From assembly GCF_000003815.2 (NCBI RefSeq), contig NC_049989.1:22719737-22783736 (forward strand): a stretch of DNA of 64,000 nt, in the 5' to 3' direction. Under the pieces are notes generated by a model. It ran no database searches and had not been told where the DNA came from. It was given only the letters and a program-made list of their open reading frames with translations. Position numbers and translations under genes: made by a program. Source of the stretch: Branchiostoma floridae (taxonomy: Eukaryota; Chordata; Leptocardii; Amphioxiformes; Branchiostomatidae). This document shows, in pieces, positions 10,144 to 21,098 of the stretch; position 1 is the first letter of the stretch, and each line of letters starts with the position of its first letter.

Positions 10144-10668
10144 GTCAGTCTCACTTTCACTTTCACAGTCTCAGGGTCAGTCTCACTTTCACTTTCACAG
10201 TCTCAGGGTCAGTCTCACTTTCACTTTCACAGTCTCAGGATCCCATCCACTAAGAGGGTCAGTCTCACTTTCACTTTCACAGTCTCAGGGTCAGTCTCAC
10301 TTTCACTTTCACAGTCTCAGGATCCCCTCCACCAAAAGGGTCAGTCTTACTTTCACTTTCACAGCCTCAGGGTCAGTCTCACTCTCACTTTCACAGTCTC
10401 AGGGTCAGTCTCACTTTCACTTTCATAGTCTCAGGGTCAGTCTCACTTTCACAGCCTCAGGATCCCATCCACCAAGAGGGTCAGTCTCACTTTCACTTTC
10501 ACAGTCTCAGGGTCAGTCTCGCTTTCACTTTCACAGTCTCAGAATCCCATCCACCAAGAGGGTCAGTCTTACTTTTACTTTTACAGTCTCAGGATCCCAT
10601 CCACCAAAAGGGTCAGTCTCACTTTCACTGTCACAGTCTCAGGGTCAGTCTCACTTTCACTTTCACTA
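10126..10668 (+). repeat. Composite minisatellite copying the end of TRMT44 exon 9 and its donor
   Basis: Units mix the exon 9 end (CTCAGGATCCCATCCACTAA, GAGG|GTCAGTC) with a shorter TCTCACTTTCACTTTCACAG motif. At least five further copies of the LRIPSTKR-coding exon end follow the original, each with the donor-like GGGTCAGTCT. The array is open in two plus frames, but the translation is only repeat sequence and is not called as coding. Confidence 0.9.
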
Positions 10669-10744
10669 GCGGCTGCTAGGTCAGACCGGGCCCCAGATTT
10701 TTAAAAACTCAGAGTTATTTAACATCAACCCAGGACCGGGTGAC

Positions 10745-11030
10745 AATTAGACGCCATGACCTACCTGTGAAACACTGCGAGGTACCCCTGCAGTGACCTA
10801 CCTGTGAAACACTGCGAGGTACCCCTGCAGTGACCTACCTGTGAGAACACTGCGAGGTACCCCTGCAGTGACCTACCTGTGAAACACTGCGAGGTACCCC
10901 TGCAGTGACCTACCTGTGAGAACACTGCGAGGTACCCCCTGGCCAAGGCTGCACCCACTGCAGGCACCCACTGCAGGCACCCACTGCAGGCACCCACTGC
11001 AGGCACCCACTGCAGGCACCGGCGCAACTG
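10745..11030. repeat. Two short minisatellites, 37 bp x5 and 13 bp x6
   Basis: First an array with unit containing GACCTACCTGTGAAACACTG and CGAGGTACCCC (about five copies), then CAGGCACCCACTG repeated about six times. The second one may be a G/C-rich remnant of an exon edge; no coding homology is visible. Confidence 0.92.
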
Positions 11031-11849
11031 TGACCATAACGTTATCTGTTATAATGTTAGGGTGGGATCTGAACCTTTATCTGTTATAACGTTAGGGTGG
11101 GATCTGAACCTTTATCTGTTATAATGTTAGGGTGGGATCTGAACCGTTATCTGTTATAACGTTAGGCTGGGATCTGAACCGTGATCTGTTATAACGTTAG
11201 GGTGGGATCTGAACCTTTATCTGTTATAACATTAGGCTGGGATCTGAACCTTTATCTGTTATAACGTTAGGCTGGGATCTGTTATAACGTTAGGGTGGGA
11301 TCTGAACCTTTATCTGTTATAACGTTAGGGTGGGATCTGAACCTTTATCTGTTATAACATTAGGGTGGGATCTGAACCTTTATCTGTTATAACGTTAGGT
11401 GGGATCTGAACCTTTATCTGTTANNNNNNNNNNNNNNNNNNNNNNNNNNNNNNNNNNNNNNNNNNNNNNNNNNNNNNNNNNNNNNNNNNNNNNNNNNNNN
11501 NNNNNNNNNNNNNNNNNNNNNNNTCTGTTATAATCTTAGAGTGGGATCTGAACCGTTATCTGTTATAACGTTAGGGTGGGATCTGAACCTATATCTGTTA
11601 TAACGTTAGGGTGGGATCTGAACCTTTATCTGTTATAACGTTAGGGTGGGATCTGAACCTTTATCTGTTACAATCTTAGGGTGGGATCTGAACCTTTATC
11701 TGTTATAATCTTAGAGTGGGATCTGAACCTTTATCTGTTATAACGTTAGGGTGGGATCTGAACCTTTATCTGTTACAATCTTAGGGTGGGATCTTAACCT
11801 TTATCTGTTATAATCTTAGAGTGGGATCTGAACCTTTATCTGTTATAAT
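11031..11849. repeat. ~35 bp minisatellite, >20 copies, broken by a gap
   Basis: Unit of about 35 bp containing TTATCTGTTATAACGTTAGG and GTGGGATCTGAACC. The same array continues on both sides of the gap 11424-11523 and runs into the gap at 11850, so its true length is unknown. Confidence 0.96.
11424..11523. other. Assembly gap (100 N)
   Basis: 100 N inside the 35 bp minisatellite; the array continues on both sides. Confidence 1.
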
Positions 11850-11949
11850 NNNNNNNNNNNNNNNNNNNNNNNNNNNNNNNNNNNNNNNNNNNNNNNNNNN
11901 NNNNNNNNNNNNNNNNNNNNNNNNNNNNNNNNNNNNNNNNNNNNNNNNN
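11850..11949. other. Assembly gap (100 N) at the inner end of the right arm
   Basis: 100 N placed exactly where homology to the left arm would continue towards TRMT44 exon 6. The missing exons 6-9 of the right copy, and the missing C-terminal exons of the left copy, could both lie here. Confidence 1.
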
Positions 11950-12040
11950 GTTGTTTTTTTCATTCATAACTCATTCGTTCACACAAATGCAAGAAGGGGA
12001 AAATGTCTCAAAAACAAAGTGATGTGCGTAGCCAGGTTAC

Positions 12041-14139
12041 CAGGAGATACGTCGCTATGGCGATGTCCTCGTACACAAACTTCTCTGGATCTGTGGTGGT
12101 GACGTCCGGCCAGACCTGCATCATCCTCCTGCCGTACTTCCTCTTCAGCTGCTGGTACAGGACGTTGTACCTGTCGATGGGCACCAGGTCCTGGACCCGC
12201 CGCCTGCCGCCCTCAACAACCTCCTCTGACCACTTGGCTATCTTAGGGAGCAGATGTTCACACAGCCATCTGTGCGGATGTACACACATCAATAACCTAA
12301 CTCGTCAAAGAATTCATATGTCAGAAAAATCATAATGGGGAAGATTTACTCACTCACACACTCAGTATCCTATCTATCGTCTGTTGTTCCTCATCAGGTG
12401 AGGGATAGGCAAGAAACACAGAAGAATCATTTCTTGTATATCAACAGCATTCAAAACATCCTGACCATTATAGCTGAAAGGAGAAACTTACTTTGTAGTT
12501 GGACTGCAGATGCCATCATCTTCGGCACTGTGTACTGCAGCGCCCCCTGGGCTGCACTTCCTGTCATCTTCAGCACTGTGTACAGCAGCGCCCCCTGGGC
12601 TGCACTTCCTGTCATCTTCAGCACTGTGTACAGCAGCGCCCCCTGGGCTGCACTTCCTGTCAGGACTGTTTGCAGCAGCGCCCCCTGAACTGCAGTTCCT
12701 GTCAGGACTGTGTGCAGCAGCGCCCCCTGGTGGACTCAGGATGTCTAGTGCAATACTGCAGCAAAACAAACAGGTCAGCAACTTCTAACAGTTTTTCACA
12801 AAAGGTGGCAAACTATACACAACGGCCATTTGAGATTAGCAGTTTGAGATTAGCAGTTATATGAATAAGACTGAACCAGCTTGTCTTCTCCCTAAACAAG
12901 AAACATCAACCTTGACCATGGCATAATCTGACCAAACACACCAACAGTCTATTCTTTAAGACCTACAGGAAGACATGGAAGCTAGCCATCTCAGGTTGGT
13001 AAGTATGAGAGACAGTTGGAGACGTACGTTTTCCCTGTTTGATCTTCAGAGTAGACAAATCTGTAGGACTTGTAGCTCTGCTCACTTTCTGTGTCGCCAT
13101 GGCAACTGCTGCCCAGGGGAATGAACCACGCCGTGATGCGGGGGTGATCTAAGGACAACAACAAGGCAATCAAACAGCTGGCAGACTTCACCCCCTTACC
13201 CATACTGCACAGGGATGAACCAAATAGAACCTTTGATGCTGGGAAATGCTATAATGATGCTGATTATTTTGTATTCATAAAATAAGTAGTTTGACATTTT
13301 CTCACCCAAAACAACGACTTCCCTGACAACCTTGGCCCTCTCCAGTTGCCGTGGTAACAAGTCCCTTATGATTAGTTCTAAATCATCTCCTTCTGCTTCA
13401 TTTCTTCCGTCCATCTTCATATCTGCCAGTCTTTTCTGCAGGCTTTCTTCAGATAACCCAGCAAAGACCCTGAGGCAGGTGTGTGGAGAACACAAACAAA
13501 AAACAACATATATTTATGAAGCTTAGACATCCAGGTAAACATTTATATACTTTTGAGATTTACATTTGCATACAATCCTTACAGGTTTAACAGTTATTTT
13601 TTTTCTAGTTAGATGTACTTGCACTGAATTGTGCTCTGCCAGTTCATTCTAGTGATGCAGAAGAAGAGTGATGGATGTCACTCAAAACATCCAGAGGTAA
13701 ATCACTATTTTTATCCAGTTGTAGAGATTGAATTGTCTAAAACAAACCATATCTATGTGTAAAACTTTTTTGAAACCAGGGGAGACTGAAACTACAAAAT
13801 TGTGAAAAGAAGTCACACAAAGAAACTAGCGTCCCACCTAGGCTGCTGCAGCATGGTGCTGATGACTCTGTGATTGGTCCAAATCCTGGCCACTTCCTTT
13901 GCGCCGGTCAGTCTGCGGTTCACCACGTGCGGTTTGTCCACCCACACGGCCACGCCGCTCCAGAACCCGGCTGGTTCCGCAGCGGTCGGAATGGCACCGA
14001 CCTGCCTGGCGGCTGCCTCAGAAAGGTCACCGACCCGCCTGACCCCTGCCTCGGGCAGGTCACCGACCCGCCTGACCCCTGCCTCGGGCAGGTCACCGAC
14101 CCGCCTGACCCCTGCCTCGGGAAGGTCACACGCCAGCAT
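12041..14139 (-). CDS. TRMT44: TRMT44 right copy, first five exons only
   Basis: Minus-strand exons 13838-14139, 13306-13469, 13028-13148, 12492-12755 and 12041-12269 match left exons 1-5. Exons 2, 3 and 5 have identical lengths. Exon 1 is 99 bases longer, from extra copies of an 11-residue unit (DLPEAGVRRVG), and exon 4 is 48 bases longer, from one extra 16-residue unit; both keep the frame. Exon 5 differs from the left copy in a cluster (KIAKWSEEVVEGGRRRVQD against KIAKWSADVAPGGRRRVQA). Exons 6-9, including the SAM-binding motif, are missing because the sequence meets a gap at 11949. Without them the copy could not be an active methyltransferase; it is either incomplete in the assembly or a truncated duplicate. 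Confidence 0.9.
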
Positions 14140-14249
14140 GTCGACACCCATGCGCCCGGCGGTCAAGTTGTGGCTTCTGAAAGAAGTTTGAACCCTGCTG
14201 GTCTGCTCTTGACACAAACATGGCGGCGCCTGTATGCAGCAACTAACAC

Positions 14250-15057
14250 AATGGACCCTTCCAGCCGAACGCCATATCGAACAAATAGAACCACCTGTTC
14301 TATTTCGAATACTCGGTCAAAAACAGCCATAGTGGGACAGAAATGGCCAAAGAGAAATGCTATGCCTTTCTTGTTGATTACACACAAAGACTACACCTTC
14401 TGAGTAAAGTTGTTTTGGGAAGGGTAGGCGCTCCATAGCATTACTTAGTTCCTGGGCAGGATGTACATGTAAAGCAGTGTACGTAGAAGAGACGGGACTC
14501 TGCACTAGCGGACTTTGTATTAGGGTCTTATATTTTGGCATGTGGTACAAGCTCCCTCTCCGTGAGTGACCGAGCTGCTTTCTTCTTAGTTTGGTTTTTC
14601 TCCTGAGCATGTATGTAAATGTCATGCATGCAACAAACACGGTAGAAAACCTGTCACAGACATACGTACCCAGCTTTACACCTGCATCGACCGCATGTCA
14701 GAAACCGGGCACTCTTGCCCACCACCAAGGTAATATTATTATGGAGCGCCTCCCGCTTCCGCTTTGACTGAAATTATATCGCCCTGACTGCAACTATATA
14801 CGTCCCCTCCTCAAATGACTATACCCAGTGGATGTAGCCTTACACAAAGAATACATAGCATTTTTCTTTCGCCTGTTCTGAGAGGATTTCAGGGCCCCAA
14901 AAGCTTTAGACCGAAGTCATACGGTATCCTCAGCTTAATAGCGGCAGCAGCCATGTTTTGGCAACTCGCGCCGTTTTTGACCGAGGTTTTGAAATCGAAC
15001 CCGAGATCGAACAGGGGGCGGGGCTTATGGTGTTCGGCTGGAAGGGTCCATTACGTG
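14250..15057. mobile_element. Foldback-like element, right-arm copy
   Basis: Same element as 2911-3706, in reverse. Its ends are ATGGACCCTTCCAGCCGAAC at about 14251 and the inverted copy at about 15030-15050. It is shared by both arms. Confidence 0.75.
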
Positions 15058-15254
15058 ACAATACAGGAGTAGCTATCACAAACATGGCAGTGCCCGTATG
15101 CAGCAACTAAAGCAATACAGGAGTAGCTATCACAAACACGGCAGCGCCCGTATGCAGCAACTAACACAATACTGGAGTAGCTATCACAAACATGGCAGCG
15201 CCCGTATGCAGCAACTAAAGCAATACAGGAGTACCTATCACAAACATGGCAGCG
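15058..15254. repeat. ~54 bp minisatellite, right arm, part 1
   Basis: About four units of the ATGCAGCAACTAA / TATCACAAACATGGCAGCGC repeat, interrupted by the insertion at 15255 and continuing at 15945-16106 with about three more units. Confidence 0.88.
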
Positions 15255-15944
15255 CACGGGCATACTTACCTCATAGGCCCTGTCAGAAGTTGGTGGGGTC
15301 ACGTGGTCTTTTGGTTACGTGTGCAACGCATGCCGAGTGCGTGCCCTCAGTCGGTTTTTGTCGCAAAATCGCACTTCGGGTACCTTCAGCATCCGTCGGA
15401 AATCACCGTCGGAACTTTCCGCTCTCACTCGGGTTCTTCGGGTCACGCACGGAACACCGACCCGGGCGCTTCAGCACGGGCGATCCGACAACAATACCTT
15501 CGCCTACCGCCGAGGGGCTGACCGCACTCTCGGACCTCTCTCTCATTTAACAAAAGTGGTGTCGACGTGCGGTTTTCGGCATCATATTCGTCACTAATCT
15601 ACCTACCCGGGATATTACTGTGATTTTGGACACCGCTTTGGTTTTTTTTTCTATATCATCTCAAAGTTGGGACATACAAACATGGCGAACGTACCTTGAA
15701 AGTGACCTTCTTTCAGCGAAATTTCTAGAAACCACACCGACTGACACAGATGGCGCCTTCCTTTTACGCCCCTCTAACGTTTCCGCATGGAAAACAATTT
15801 ACGGCGCATGTTTGGACATGTCTGAGAGGCAAAGTTTCGCCGAAATTTTGAATCGGCAAATCGAGCCGCCATTTTTCCAAATGCCGCACATGAGGCGTTT
15901 TGTCGTAAATGGACCAGACCAAATTCTGACAGGTGTGTGCCCGT
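15255..15944. mobile_element. 690 bp insertion, right arm only, family unknown
   Basis: It interrupts one unit of the 54 bp minisatellite, with GCAGCG duplicated on both sides (15249-15254 and 15945-15950). The ends carry short inverted repeats (ACGGGCA near 15256 and TGCCCGT at 15938-15944), followed further in by a second inverted pair (CTGTCAGAA and TTCTGACAG). The 191-residue open frame across it has no recognisable domain and runs into the minisatellite, so it is not called as a gene. It is a likely non-autonomous DNA transposon. Confidence 0.65.
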
Positions 15945-16106
15945 GCAGCGCCCGTATGCAGCAACTAAAGCAATACAGGAGTACCTATCACAAACATGGC
16001 AGCGCCCGTATGCAGCAACTAACACAATACTGGAGTACCTATCACAAACATGGCAGCGCCCGTATGCAGCAACTAACACAATACAGGAGTAGCTATCACA
16101 AACATG
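15945..16106. repeat. ~54 bp minisatellite, right arm, part 2
   Basis: About three units of the same array after the 690 bp insertion. Confidence 0.85.
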
Positions 16107-16740
16107 TAATCAGCGCACACGTAGGACCTCAATTACATTTACAAAAATTATACTGGTTCGTGGCAAGCCAGCCAGCGTCATGCGCCACCAGCTGACTGCT
16201 TTATAACGTTACCTGTGCAATGGAGAGGATCAAACACTTCCCAGTAACAAAGTATTTTCTACAAGTCTTAATTACCAAGGCCAAGGTGGAACCGGAAATC
16301 ACTTTAAATCTGCTGAAATACCAGTAAATTCTGAACTCTCGCTGCAGACAGCTGCAGACGAACTTTCACATCCGGCGAGATGACGCCATCTTTGCCACCT
16401 TTGACCTTTACAACCATGGCAACAAAACGCTATTATATAATAATATTGTTGCATAACTTATAAATGAATACACAATGCCTGAAGAGATGTCTCGTCCAAA
16501 ATACAATGATATAATGTCTAGAAGCTTTCAAAAGATTTTAATATAGTATTTTGGACGAAAAACCCTTGAGCAAACTGGATATTTCAGACTCTTGCGCTTG
16601 TGATTGCACTGGCGCCATTTTTGATCAGGGTCAGAGTGACAGGGCAGGAAACGTTTCGGTCGTCTGACAAGTTTCAGTCATTGGAAAGTGTTCCGTTGAT
16701 TCGTCACGCAGAAAAGGGGACGAGGAGGCTGAATCTCCGT
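16107..16740. other. Intergenic DNA between the divergent genes, right arm
   Basis: This matches 1758-2168 of the left arm in reverse up to about 16530 and then continues into sequence lost in the left gap. The stretch ending CTCCGTG|GTATGAAG at about 16740 could be a 5' exon of the membrane-protein gene; there is no further support. Confidence 0.45.
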
Positions 16741-17640
16741 GGTATGAAGATTTTCTGTGTCAGAAAAGGCTGATGTTGGGTGATGTGAAGCTTTTTTTGT
16801 GTCAGACAAGGATTATTTTGGTGGTGTGAAGCTTTTTTTGTGTCAGAAAAGATGAGTTTTGGTGGTGCGAAGAATTTTTGTATCAGAAAAGATGATTTTT
16901 GGTCGTGTGAAGATTTTTTGTGTCAGAAAAAGATGATTTTTGGTGGTGCGAAGATTTTTTGTGTCAGAAAAAGATTGTTGTTGTTGTTGTTGTCCTCGTT
17001 TAACGTCTATTATTTCGCTAGACGTGGTCTCTTGGTGCTGAGTAACACATGGTTCGCTTTTGAGTCAATAGTCTCTCATGGTATTTAACTCTTGGTTCCT
17101 TGTGCTTGAGAGTTGCTGGAGGAGTTTCTAGGAGAGTACGTCGAGGAGAAGGCCATGTACATCTGTTTGTTGATTCCTTCTGAAAGGTCTTCTCTCATTC
17201 CAGCTAGCGTGGTGATGTCCGTGTCTCTGCTGTCCTCTGCTGTGTTGTATGTCTCATATATGTTCTCCACTTCTAGCAGCATGTGTTGTCTTTCCTTTTC
17301 ATAGCGAGGGCAGTGGTACAGGAAGTGGTTGGTGGTCTCCACAGCACCGCAGTTAGTGCAGCTAGGTGAGATTTCAGGGTTCATCCAGTTTTGATAGGAC
17401 TTTTGATGACTTTTGGTGGTGTGAAAATTTTTTGTGTCAGAAAAAGATGATTTTTGGTGGTGCGAAGATTTTTTTGTATCAGAAAAAGATGACTTTTGGT
17501 GGTGTGAAAATTTTTTGTGTCAGACGAAGCTGATTTTTGGTGGTGTGGAGAAGCTGATTTTGCATGGTGTGAGGATCTTTTGTATTGTCTTTGGGTGGTG
17601 TGAAGATTTTTGTAATGGCGAGTTCTTATTTTAACATCCT
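16740..17640. repeat. ~40 bp minisatellite (right arm), split by a LINE
   Basis: Repeats containing GTGTCAGAAAAAGATGATTT and GGTGGTGCGAAGATTTTT run from about 16740 to 16975 and resume at about 17405-17640. The last unit supplies the polypyrimidine/AG context (GGTGTCAG) of the acceptor used at 17650. Confidence 0.9.
16976..17404 (-). mobile_element. LINE 3' fragment inserted in the minisatellite
   Basis: The minus strand encodes the end of a non-LTR retrotransposon ORF2, with a zinc-knuckle-like CTNCGAVETTNHFLYHCPRY (Cys, Cys, His, Cys spacing). It finishes in an (ACA)n tail, seen as TTG repeats at 16976-16992. It is strongly 5'-truncated. The matching left-arm position lies in the gap at 1658-1757, so presence or absence there cannot be judged. 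Confidence 0.85.
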
Positions 17641-17649
17641 TGGTGTCAG

Positions 17650-19999
17650 GAAAGATGTGTCTGTCGTGTGGAGACGGCGTGAGACTGATCCCGCTGCTGT
17701 GGATGCTGACCATGCCGATGTACGGGTCGTTCCTGGGCCCCGAGCCCGTCCTGCGCCTGTCAATCATGCTGATGATCCATGCAGGGGTCGGAGCAGCTCT
17801 GCCACTCGGACTGGTGAGCATTTGTTTGTTTGTTTGTTTGTTTGTGTAACATGCCAATGTACGGGTCATTCCTGGGCCCCGAGCCTGTCCTGCGCCTGTC
17901 AATCATGCTAATGATCCATGCAGGGGTCGGAGCAGCTCTGCCACTCGGACTGGTGAGCATTTGTTTGTTTGTTTGTTTGTGTAACATGCCGATGTACGGG
18001 TCGTTCCTGGGCCCCGAGCCCATCCTGCGCCTGTCAATCATGCTGATGATCCATGCAGGGGTCGGAGCAGCTCTGCCACTCGGACTGGTGAGGATTTGTT
18101 TGTTTGTTTGTGTAACATGCCGTACAGATCATTCCTGGGCTGCAGCCTGTGACTGACCAACATTATCAAAAGGCCAAAGCTATATTCCTGTCAATAAGAT
18201 GGTTTATTCCTGTCAATAAGAATGCTTTGAACTATACTAGATCTGTCTATAAGGCTTTATTTTGAACAGCTTTATCAAAGATTTTTTGCTTTCAAGTCTG
18301 AAGAAGATAAGAGCCTGGTCCCTGGAATGATATAGTAGTTTGTGTAACCATGCCGATTCCTCTACCCTTCTGTCTGCAGGCCTGCGCCGCACCTGCAGGT
18401 GGGACTGGTGAGGGGTTGTTTGTTTGTGTAACCATGGTGATCCTTCTGTCTGCAGGCTTTTGTGGCGCCGTACCTGCAGGTGGGAGCTCTGGCTCTGATC
18501 CTCTCGCTGCCCGTGAACCTGCTGCCGTACGCGCTCGTCTGGCTGTACGACAAACTGCTACTGGTGTCGGAGCCGGCGCTGCTGCTGGTGGAGGCGGCGC
18601 AGGTGGTGAGACTGGCCATGGCTGGCAGCGAGCTGGCGCTGGGGGAGATAGAGGAGCGGCCGGTGCTGATAAAGGTCTGTACACACATGCACACTCACAC
18701 ACACACACACACTCATGCATACACACACACATAGAGTACTAAAGAAACTGGCGCTGGGGGGGATAGAGGAGCGGCCGGTGCTGATAAAGGTCTGTACACA
18801 CACATGCACACTCATACTCACACACACTCATGCACACTCACACACACACTCACACACACACACACACTGCGCAAGTGGTGAGGCTGGCCATGGCCGGCAG
18901 CGAGCTGGTGCTGGGGGGATAGAGGAGCGGCCGGTGCTGATAAAGGTCTGTACACACACATGCACACTCATACACACTCATGCACACACACACTCATGCA
19001 CACTCATGCATACACACACGCACACACACACTCATGCATACACACACACATGCACACTCACACTCATGCATACACACACACATGCACACTCATACGCACA
19101 CTCATGCACACACACAGTAGCTGGCACTGGGGGGGATAGAGGAGCGACCGGTGCTGATAAAGGTCTTACACACTCATGCACACACACACTCATGCATACA
19201 CACACACACACACATGCACACACACACACACTCATGCATACACACACACATGCACACACACACACACTCACACACACTCATGCACACTCACACTCATGCA
19301 CACTCACACTCACACACACTCATGCACACTCATACGCACACACACAGACTCACACACACACACACATGCACACACACACACACACTGCGCAGGTGGTGAG
19401 GCTGGCCATGGCCGGCAGCGAGCTGGCGCTGGGGGGATAGAGGAGCGGCCGGTGCTGATAAAGGTCTGTACACACACATGCACACTCATACACACTCATG
19501 CACACACACACACACAGGCACACTCATGCACACACTCATGCACACTCATACGCACACACACACTCACACACACACACTCATGCACACACACACACTCATG
19601 CACACTCATGCACACGCACACACACACTCATGCACACACACACGCACACACACACACACACACACTCATGCATACACGCACACACAGAGTACTAAAGAAA
19701 CTAGCGCTGGGGGGATAGAGGAGCGGCCGGTGCTGATAAAGGTCTGTACACACTCATGCACACTCAAACTCACACACACTCATGTGATGTGTGTGTGTGT
19801 GTGTGCATGTATGTGTCTGTGTGTGTGTGTGTGTGTGTGCATGTTTGTGTGTGTGTGTGCGTGTGTGTGTGTGTGCATTTATGTGTCTGCGTGTGTGTGT
19901 GCATGTTTGTGTGTGTCTGTGCGTGTGTGTGTTTGTGTGCATGTTTATGTTTGTGTGTGTGTGTGTGTCTGTGCGTGTGTGTGTTTGTGTGCATGTTTA

Positions 20000-20034
<35 letters not shown>

Positions 20035-20323
20035 ATGTGTAGGTTTGTAATCAGCACTGTGCTTGCTGTGTGTGCATGTTTGTGTGTGCATGTTTGTGTG
20101 TATGCATGTATGTGTGTGTGTGTCTGTGTGTACATGTTTGTGTTTGTGTGTGCATGTTTGTTTGTTTGCATGTTTGTGTGTGTGGTGTACATGTGTAGGT
20201 TTGTGTTTAACAATAGTCCGTTACCCCACAGAGCCTGATACTGGGCGTGACTGCTGTCTCCTATGTCATCAGCGCTGCGATCGCTGTGGTTCTGTACAGC
20301 CATGGCAGCTCCGCCTTAAACTG
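17650..20323 (+). CDS. Multi-pass membrane protein gene, right copy (partial)
   Basis: Three exons are supported: 17650-17813 (acceptor GTGTCAG, donor CTG|GTGAGC), 18456-18674 (acceptor TCTGCAG, donor AAAG|GTCTGT) and 20232-20323 (acceptor CCCACAG, donor CTG|GTAAGT). The protein segments are almost wholly hydrophobic: [20 protein letters not shown] in the first; [20 protein letters not shown], then the conserved-looking acidic turn [15 protein letters not shown], in the second; [20 protein letters not shown] in the third. At least four membrane helices are likely. I do not recognise the family. Exon edges are duplicated: the exon 1 donor end three times, the exon 2 acceptor region once, the exon 2 donor end five times within the CA repeat. 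The gene is truncated downstream by the gap at 20907. Confidence 0.72.
17690..18160 (+). repeat. ~140 bp minisatellite copying exon 1 and its donor
   Basis: Three units, each with about 100 bases of exon 1 (ATGTACGGGTCGTTCCTGGG onwards), the donor CTG|GTGAG and a (GTTT)n intron piece, then a partial unit at about 18114. The left arm has two full units. The added copies lack an obvious acceptor, so they look like extra donors rather than extra exons. Confidence 0.92.
18675..20225. repeat. CA/TG microsatellite with embedded exon fragments
   Basis: The plus strand is (CA)n-rich from about 18675 to 19790 and then switches to (TG)n up to about 20215, so the halves can pair as a long hairpin. Five copies of the exon 2 donor end (GCTGGGGGGATAGAGGAGCG then GATAAAGGTCTGTA) are embedded at about 18748, 18868-18944, 19121, 19385-19463 and 19702. 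Two of them reach back to the GCGCARGTGGTGAGGCTGGC part of the exon. The apparent His/Thr- and Cys/Val-rich reading frames are repeat artefacts. Confidence 0.95.
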
Positions 20324-20666
20324 GTAAGTGGTCAGGTTGGTGTCAGGGCATCTGGGATGGAATGGCCCCTTATGGGAGAGAGATAGCTAGAATTGATGTA
20401 AGGGTATGAAGGTAAGGGGTGTATTACTGACATCTATTTTGTTTAGGGCTATTGCATTAAGATATTCACTTAAGCTTGAAATGTTTCAAGTAGGTATGAG
20501 AGCTTTTAGATTGTGTGTGCATGCACTTGTTTGTGTGCATGTGTGTGAATGCACTTTGTGTGTGTGTGTGTGCGTGCATGTGTGTGTGCGCGTGTGTGTG
20601 CATGCACTGTGTGTGTGTGTTTGTGTGCATGCACTTGTTTGTGTGTGTGTGTGTGTGCATGCTCAT
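20324..20666. other. Intron with a second TG microsatellite
   Basis: Downstream of the last recognised membrane-protein exon. It holds a (TG)n run at about 20505-20660 and nothing else I can identify. Confidence 0.6.
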
Positions 20667-20906
20667 CAGGGCTCCAGACTAACTTTTTGACCTAGGAGCA
20701 TGGCGCTCCTAACTCCTAAAACTTAGGAGCGCCAGCAAAAAGTTAGGAGCACCACTATGAAAGGTTGGGAGCACAAGCAAACGTCTGAAGCCATACAAAA
20801 TATTACTCCAATAATCAATGTTTTTGACTAGAGGTGGGTATGGCTTAAAGAATTAATTAGGGGTGTTATATATTATATATAGTTACCCAGTAACCAAACA
20901 AGAAAC
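20667..20906. mobile_element. hAT-like element end, truncated by gap
   Basis: It begins CAGGGCTCCAGACTAACTTT and contains repeated TTAGGAGC motifs. The CAGGG start suggests a hAT non-autonomous element; the other end is lost in the gap. Confidence 0.55.
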
Positions 20907-21006
20907 NNNNNNNNNNNNNNNNNNNNNNNNNNNNNNNNNNNNNNNNNNNNNNNNNNNNNNNNNNNNNNNNNNNNNNNNNNNNNNNNNNNNNNNNNNNNNN
21001 NNNNNN
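20907..21006. other. Assembly gap (100 N)
   Basis: 100 N between the membrane-protein gene and the CysD gene; both genes may continue into it. Confidence 1.
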
Positions 21007-21098
21007 TTCACAATATGACAGAGGCATCAGCAAGTCAATATGTAGGATCTAATCGTTTAGAACCTAGATCTGATCACAAACAATTACATGGTACTTAC

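Larger units (their letters stand above)
11950..18510. repeat. Right arm of the large inverted duplication
   Basis: Reverse complement of 1-5875 with indels. It starts directly at the gap edge and its outer end cannot be seen because the left arm runs off the window. Relative to the left arm it lacks the hAT MITE (530-962) and the LINE piece (2174-2610), and has an extra 690 bp insertion (15255-15944) and a LINE piece (about 16976-17404). Confidence 0.93.

Noticed and set aside
9898-10669. Ser/Phe/His-rich frames of 176-228 codons
   Set aside because: Only the first part is TRMT44 exon 9; the rest reads through the donor into a minisatellite.
15620-16195. 191-codon frame as a gene
   Set aside because: It spans the boundary of the right-arm insertion and then translates the 54 bp minisatellite; the left arm lacks it.
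18715-20050. Long His/Thr- and Cys/Val-rich open frames (up to 241 codons)
   Set aside because: They translate CA/TG microsatellite; openness follows from the repeat lacking stops, and known exon fragments inside are in different frames.
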